Source: Synechococcus sp. MVIR-18-1
GTDB lineage: Bacteria; Cyanobacteriota; Cyanobacteriia; PCC-6307; Cyanobiaceae
Direction: 5' to 3'
Length of the DNA: 64,000 bases
Assembly (NCBI RefSeq): GCF_014279835.1
Contig: NZ_CP047942.1
Location: 1,488,001-1,552,000, forward strand
Shown: piece after piece, positions 59,916-64,000 of the stretch
Position numbering within the stretch: position 1 is the first letter of the stretch
Layout of the letters: every line of letters starts with the position of its first letter
Translations under genes and position numbers: made by a program
The notes under the pieces: generated by a model
Database searches by the model: none
What the model saw: only the letters and a program-made list of their open reading frames with translations
What the model was told of the DNA's origin: nothing

Positions 59916-60389
59916 ATGAACTTCGCCATTCTGAATGTCAGGGAAAAGGCCGTCCGCCTGACAGGCACTGGTCTCAAGAGCAGCGATCTGTTGGGATGCT
60001 GGCACTTACAAACGGTTTGGTCGAAGGGAGACCAGAACGCCAATCCATTCAGCAGCTGGATGCTGAGAAGCCTGGATGCCCGCCTGGAGATCGAAGCAGA
60101 TTTCGAGGGGCAAAGCAGTGAAATACGTCTTTCTAACGCCGTCAACTTTGGACCTCTTGAACTCAAATTCCAAGGCCCAGGTTTCTTGAAAGGAAAGCGC
60201 CCACTACTAATCTTTCACTTCGACTCGCTGGCGCTGCGCATTGGTGGCATTGTCTTGCTCAAAAAAGTATTGCCCACGCCAGATCAAAAACGTATGCCTT
60301 TTTTTGCTCTTATCGAACGCAACCCTGATGGCTGGATGGCGGCCCGTGGACGGGGAGGCGGACTCGCACTCTGGGTACTCAAGGATTAA
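59916..60389 (+). CDS. PAP/fibrillin-like hypothetical protein
   Basis: 157 residues, beta-rich: SDLLGCWHLQTVWSKGDQNA, SWMLRSLDARLEIEADFEGQ, NAVNFGPLELKFQGPGFLKG, RPLLIFHFDSLALRIGGIVL, and FALIERNPDGWMAARGRGGG. The pattern (GxW-x-L-x-x-W near the start, lipocalin-like strands) is that of plastid-lipid-associated/fibrillin proteins, but it is a distant match. Confidence 0.65.
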   Translation: MNFAILNVREKAVRLTGTGLKSSDLLGCWHLQTVWSKGDQNANPFSSWMLRSLDARLEIEADFEGQSSEIRLSNAVNFGPLELKFQGPGFLKGKRPLLIFHFDSLALRIGGIVLLKKVLPTPDQKRMPFFALIERNPDGWMAARGRGGGLALWVLKD

Positions 60390-60963
60390 TCCTTTGTTCT
60401 TGCCATTGCCTGGAAGAGGTCCACAACCGTCGCAAATGCGGGTGTGGCTTGAGATCGAGCTGCTCAACGAGGTGCAACGAAATCCGAAGCAGGCGCAAAT
60501 GCTCTGGCGTAGCTGAATCATCTGACACCTCCTGCGGCCATGGGCCTTGAGGATCAAACGGATCACCGGGAGGAGGCCAAGCCCAGACAGATCGGCCAGA
60601 AGCTGGGAGCCGCTTCCAGTGCTGATCCAAATCCACAGAATCCCCTGTGGGAGAGATCATCGTTGCCGTTCCACGAAGGCGAAACTGCTCACGGGCCTTA
60701 CGAAACAACCAGCACAACTCCACCTCAGGCGTTCTTTCAATCTCTAAGCACTTCTCACTTCGGGCGTCCGTGAGCAGATCTAGCGTCGCCGCAGCACTCC
60801 AATCGCGGAACACGAGCGTGCGCACCCTCGGGTAACCATCCACGGAAAGAGTTGCAAGCTGCAACCAGCGACCACCCGGTAAGCGACCTTCTCTCTTACG
60901 CGCCGCAGTTAAGAGCGGTCTCCAAGGAGGGAGCGGCTGCTCTGCATCCATTTCAGTGCTCAC
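60379..60963 (-). CDS. Pyridoxamine 5'-phosphate oxidase-like flavoprotein
   Basis: 194 residues: the FMN-binding split-barrel pattern RWLQLATLSVDGYPRVRTLV, FRDWSAAATLDLLTDARSEK and PEVELCWLFRKAREQFRLRG, ending LDLKPHPHLRRLWTSSRQWQ. It matches the Alr4036-type PNPOx-related family of cyanobacteria rather than true PdxH. The 3' end overlaps the convergent fibrillin-like gene by 11 bases. Confidence 0.85.
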   Translation of the reverse strand: MSTEMDAEQPLPPWRPLLTAARKREGRLPGGRWLQLATLSVDGYPRVRTLVFRDWSAAATLDLLTDARSEKCLEIERTPEVELCWLFRKAREQFRLRGTATMISPTGDSVDLDQHWKRLPASGRSVWAWPPPGDPFDPQGPWPQEVSDDSATPEHLRLLRISLHLVEQLDLKPHPHLRRLWTSSRQWQEQRINP

Positions 60964-60965
60964 CT

Positions 60966-61661
60966 TCAGTCCTCACGATCCAGCCAAGGATCAAGGAAAG
61001 TAAGCGGCTTATTCATTGTTTCCGAGAAGCCCAAGATGCCCTTGTCGCGGTGGACGTAGAGAACGGAATCATCCTCATCCAAAAGAAATGTGCCGCCTCG
61101 CTGCGTGATGTAGGCGTTGTTGGGGACATAAGTCCCCCACTTCGAGAGCACTTCATTCATGTTGCGAAGACGAACCGTGGCCAGCTCAAATGGCCGTTGG
61201 AATCCGCTGCCCCCAGCCAGGCGAAACAGGGAAGAGTCATCAAAACGGGCTGGTGCACTGCGGTCCCCCGTATATCCCCTCAGCACTTCAGCAAGAGTGC
61301 CTGGCGAGCCAATCCCTGCACACATCAGCAAAAGGGATGGCCAAGGACCGCCAGCAGCCTGAAGACCGGGTGAGAGACCAACACTGCGATGCAGCTCTGC
61401 ATCAGGAACCACCCGAAGCTGAGATCTTGGGAATCCGGTAAAAACGCAAAAACGATCAGCACCGGCTTGATCCCCGATCGCGATGCCCAAAGTCTGGATT
61501 CCTACCTGCTCCAAATGAGAGAGCGTAGGCACGAGGGCTTGGGCATATTCCATTGAGTCGAAATCACCCAGCTGAGTGAACAGCAACACCAAACGCTTGG
61601 AACCTGATTCCATGCCAGGGGTTTGTTGGAGATAAGCGAGTAAGGCTTCTGGTGCTTTCAT
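60966..61661 (-). CDS. AhpC/TSA-like protein lacking the peroxidatic Cys
   Basis: 231 residues, thioredoxin-fold: KRLVLLFTQLGDFDSMEYAQ, IQTLGIAIGDQAGADRFCVF, SQLRVVPDAELHRSVG and NAYITQRGGTFLLDEDDSVL. The segment where peroxiredoxins carry the P-x-x-x-T/S-x-x-C motif here reads FTQLGDFDSMEYA with no Cys, so it should not be a classical peroxidase. It is upstream of the PNPOx-like gene, 2 bases apart, same strand. Confidence 0.75.
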   Translation of the reverse strand: MKAPEALLAYLQQTPGMESGSKRLVLLFTQLGDFDSMEYAQALVPTLSHLEQVGIQTLGIAIGDQAGADRFCVFTGFPRSQLRVVPDAELHRSVGLSPGLQAAGGPWPSLLLMCAGIGSPGTLAEVLRGYTGDRSAPARFDDSSLFRLAGGSGFQRPFELATVRLRNMNEVLSKWGTYVPNNAYITQRGGTFLLDEDDSVLYVHRDKGILGFSETMNKPLTFLDPWLDRED

Positions 61662-61933
61662 GTTGGATCGAGCCCTATCAGCGCAATTCGATGCTGAAGA
61701 TCCAAACCTTAATCAAAATCTGTCCAATGACCTGACCTACAAATTCATGCACCAGCTCAGTGCTGGGAGGGGTAGGGCGAACCCCCATCGATCCATGATT
61801 GAGCCACTAAGAGCAATCCAACAAGATTAGGCAAACACCAAAGATTGCTTCCAGGTTTGGCCACATTCGAGCTGAGTCTTCTTTGCGCTATCACGTCGCC
61901 TTTGCTCAATCGGTATGGGTCTCCACAACGTGA

Positions 61934-62095
61934 TTAAGGCTCATCACTGCGACCTCCAAAATCGGAGATCATCGACCGGATCGCTTCTTCAATATTTAAT
62001 TCTTCAAGCCGCCACTGCTTGGAGGGAGCATTTGGCATGTCAATGCGTTTGTAAATGTGACCATCAGTCACAAGGTACTGGCTGGGATCAACCAT
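61934..62095 (-). CDS. Small hypothetical protein
   Basis: 53 residues from ATG 62095: MVDPSQYLVTDGHIYKRIDM, PNAPSKQWRLEELNIEEAIR. Soluble, strand-then-helix pattern. Unrecognised. Confidence 0.55.
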   Translation of the reverse strand: MVDPSQYLVTDGHIYKRIDMPNAPSKQWRLEELNIEEAIRSMISDFGGRSDEP

Positions 62096-62313
62096 CTTTT
62101 TAGAGGTGACGATCAACGAGAGGTCTCCATCAACAAATCAAATCTGATCGGACCAGGTAGGAAGTCACAAGGGTTTGTCTTGGGGAGCACATCAACAGTG
62201 GATGGCCTCTCCCTACCGCTACCACGATCCCAAGCCATCGCGATCAGAAATCCAGGCCTGAGATTCGAGAGCCATAGAGCGATGATGATCCATCTATGAA
62301 TGCAGCATTCAGC

Positions 62314-62664
62314 ATGAAAACCCAACATCTTTGCCTTCCGATGCTGCTGCTTGCGCTGGGAGTATCCAGCTCAGTTCATGCCAGTTGCGACACCCTTTCA
62401 ACCAAGCTGAGCAGGATCAATGCTGAAGAGAAAGAGTCCTTGAAAAAAGCACGAAAAAAGCACGTCAAAAAGAAATGCGGATCTCAAAGTCAATCTTGGA
62501 TTGGAGGAGCAGCAGGTTCCAGACGATTTGAATATCTAAATTGCAAACTCAGCGCACGGAATAGTGAAGAGTTCAAAAACAAGTGGTCTAACGAATCTGC
62601 GACTTGGCAGGCCAAGCGAGAGAAATTAGAGACTGAACTCCTCTCCTCTGGTTGTGCTGAATGA
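62314..62664 (+). CDS. Secreted, Lys-rich helical protein
   Basis: 116 residues from ATG 62314 with a signal peptide (LCLPMLLLALGVSSSVHA). The mature part has four Cys and a charged central helix (RINAEEKESLKKARKKHVKK). It recalls DUF1090-type small periplasmic proteins (start SCDTLSTKLSRI), a guess only. Confidence 0.6.
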   Translation: MKTQHLCLPMLLLALGVSSSVHASCDTLSTKLSRINAEEKESLKKARKKHVKKKCGSQSQSWIGGAAGSRRFEYLNCKLSARNSEEFKNKWSNESATWQAKREKLETELLSSGCAE

Positions 62665-62702
62665 TGGATTCTGCAAGACCAACCAGACAACCAAGCGCAG
62701 AC

Positions 62703-63719
62703 TCAGCCATCCATTAGGCCGTCTGTCTGATCAAGCACGAAGCGGTAACGCACATCACCACGATGCAAGCGTTCAATCGCTTGATTGACCTGATCGAACG
62801 GAAGATGCTCCACCTGAGGTTTGATGGCATGCCTCACGCAGAACTCCATCATTTTTCGAAGACTCCCAGGCGACGACGTGGGACTACCCGTGATCGACCG
62901 ACGAAAGGAAATCAAATCGAAAGCACCAACTTGTATGGGCTGCAAGACGGCTCCCAGCTGATGCAAGCGACCCCGTGGGGCCAGAGATCCCATCACGGCA
63001 GACCAGTCGAGCGGTTGATTCGCGGTGTTAATCACGAGATCGAAGCGTCCAGCCAATGCGGGGAGCTCTTCTAAGAGCATCACATTGTGAGCCCCAAACC
63101 CCCTGGCCTCATGAGCCTTGGTGAGGTCGGTGGTGAGAGCGGTGACCTCACACCCCCAGGCCTTAGCGAACTGCAGCGCCATATGACCGAGTCCACCAAT
63201 CCCCACAACCGCCACATGGGCCATAGGCGACACCTGCTCATCCAGAAGCGGAGCAAAAACTGTGATGCCACCGCAGAACAACGGTCCTGCCACGGCAGGA
63301 TCCATCCCTTTTGGCAGAACAATTGTCCAGTCCTGGTGGGCTTTGACATGGCTGGCAAGCCCGCCCTGGCGGCCCACAATCGTCGCCTCCAGGGACGGAC
63401 AAAGATTGCTGGTTCCAGCCAAACATTGATCGCAGCGAAAACAACTGCCACTGATCCAGCCCAAGCCACGAATCTGCCCGATCACGCTTGAGTCCACGCC
63501 AGCGCCAACAGACACCACCCTGCCCACAACTTCATGGCCAGGGACTAGCGGGTACTGGCTGATGCCCCAGCTGTTGTCGATCATCGACAGGTCGCTATGG
63601 CAAAGACCGCAGTGAAGGACCTCTAAAACAAGTTCGTCAGCACCCGGCTCAAGCAGGACTCTCTTGACCTTTTGCAGAGGCGCCGATGCACTCTCAGCTT
63701 CCCAGACATCTATATCCAC
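62703..63719 (-). CDS. Zinc-dependent alcohol dehydrogenase (YahK/Ahr-like)
   Basis: 338 residues, medium-chain dehydrogenase. Catalytic zinc ligands Cys in CGLCHSDLS and His/Glu in PGHEVVG; structural zinc cysteines in SCFRCDQCLAGTSNLC; cofactor motif GIGGLGHMALQFAKAWG, followed by TTDLTKAHEARGFGA. This pattern (Thr after the second strand) is of NADPH-dependent aldehyde reductases such as YahK/Ahr, which reduce medium- to long-chain aldehydes to alcohols. Confidence 0.92.
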   Translation of the reverse strand: MDIDVWEAESASAPLQKVKRVLLEPGADELVLEVLHCGLCHSDLSMIDNSWGISQYPLVPGHEVVGRVVSVGAGVDSSVIGQIRGLGWISGSCFRCDQCLAGTSNLCPSLEATIVGRQGGLASHVKAHQDWTIVLPKGMDPAVAGPLFCGGITVFAPLLDEQVSPMAHVAVVGIGGLGHMALQFAKAWGCEVTALTTDLTKAHEARGFGAHNVMLLEELPALAGRFDLVINTANQPLDWSAVMGSLAPRGRLHQLGAVLQPIQVGAFDLISFRRSITGSPTSSPGSLRKMMEFCVRHAIKPQVEHLPFDQVNQAIERLHRGDVRYRFVLDQTDGLMDG

Positions 63720-63897
63720 GATGAATCCAGCCAGCCTGATTCAGCCTTAGCCAGAAAAACAAAAAGTGCGTTGACGCACGCGCAGAACTCAACTAGAACA
63801 TCTGTACCAGCGACAGATTCTTGGCTCCGTGTTCGCCCTACGCCCCTTTCCAGGCTGAAGCGTGGATGCATGACTCTGTCATCAGCCCTCGAAAGAC

Positions 63898-64000
63898 ATG
63901 CCACACCAGGACTGGATCCAGGATCCAAACTCCACGGACACGAAACGTTTCCACCCCGATGAAAAAAGTTGGAGCCGTGATCCACACGTCTTCGTGGATT
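63898..64000 (+). CDS. Unidentified gene, 3'-truncated by the window end
   Basis: From ATG 63898: MPHQDWIQDPNSTDTKRFHP then DEKSWSRDPHVFVD, still open at 64000. The composition is clearly protein-like and better than the two other frames on this strand. Family not recognised from 34 residues. Confidence 0.5.
   Translation, partial: MPHQDWIQDPNSTDTKRFHPDEKSWSRDPHVFVD

Noticed and set aside
63710-63985. Minus-strand frame at the right end
   Set aside because: It overlaps the dehydrogenase start and is antisense to the more protein-like plus-strand frame from 63898.
1-64000. CRISPR arrays, tRNA or rRNA genes, transposases and integrases
   Set aside because: No repeat-spacer pattern, tRNA-like cloverleaf, rRNA segment or mobility-gene motif was recognised by eye. 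A tRNAscan or covariance search could still find a short RNA.

Overview
The window reads as a chromosome segment of a marine picocyanobacterium, most likely a Synechococcus (subcluster 5.1-like). The evidence is an orange carotenoid protein / beta-carotene ketolase / fluorescence recovery protein cluster, cytochrome c6, a high-light-inducible protein, a CP12 homologue, many cyanobacterial DUFs (DUF1830, DUF2256, DUF2973, DUF3721), a cobalamin riboswitch and a very high density of short membrane or zinc-ribbon proteins. No rRNA, tRNA, CRISPR array, transposase, integrase or phage structural gene was recognised.

Layout. 1-6160: tail of a CSP41-like epimerase, a CDP-alcohol phosphatidyltransferase, a CBS-pair protein, a secreted protein built of two copies of one domain, an L,D-transpeptidase, and a phosphoesterase next to a proline-rich membrane protein. 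6177-12551: an accessory-looking stretch with a GluR0-type glutamate-gated potassium channel, a ribbon-helix-helix regulator with palindromes at its start, a PCC(DUF296)-glutaredoxin fusion, small hypotheticals and a decayed cytochrome c6 gene. 12597-23457: a metal-transport block. It holds a zinc ABC importer (znuA with a Zur/Fur-like box, znuB, znuC) with a His-rich putative outer-membrane protein and an ArsP_1-type permease/TIGR03943 pair. It continues with cytochrome c6, a HupE/UreJ transporter behind a cobalamin riboswitch, a DUF3721 protein and an MntCAB manganese importer. 23482-32170: housekeeping and small membrane proteins, a membrane glycosyltransferase, Cu/Zn superoxide dismutase, an alpha/beta hydrolase, an isoprenylcysteine-methyltransferase-like protein and YccF.

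32200-40020 is a gene-poor, visibly AT-richer zone of short ORFans (plus DUF427 and Nif11-domain proteins) that looks like a hypervariable island, although no mobility gene is seen. 40102-49455: a GH57 glycoside hydrolase with a strong terminator, a DCC-family thiol oxidoreductase, a prohibitin-like SPFH protein, a short-chain dehydrogenase, the OCP-CrtW-FRP photoprotection operon and a TauE/SafE permease. 49538-56420: small paralogous proteins, a C-terminal-type CP12, a LuxR-type response regulator, a SRAP (HMCES/YedK) protein, a GNAT acetyltransferase, DoxX and HLIP. 56837-64000: an ABM-like membrane protein, a J-domain protein, a GST-family protein, DUF1830, a fibrillin-like protein, a PNPOx-like flavoprotein, an AhpC/TSA-like protein and a zinc alcohol dehydrogenase, ending in a truncated gene.

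How the parts fit. The strongest functional unit is the metal block: zinc (Zur-like box), cobalt (B12 riboswitch) and manganese (MntC ligand set) uptake lie within 11 kb of each other. The second unit is the OCP operon, which encodes the photoprotective protein, the ketolase that can make its ketocarotenoid, and the factor that switches it off. Most remaining genes are stress-, redox- or envelope-related singletons.
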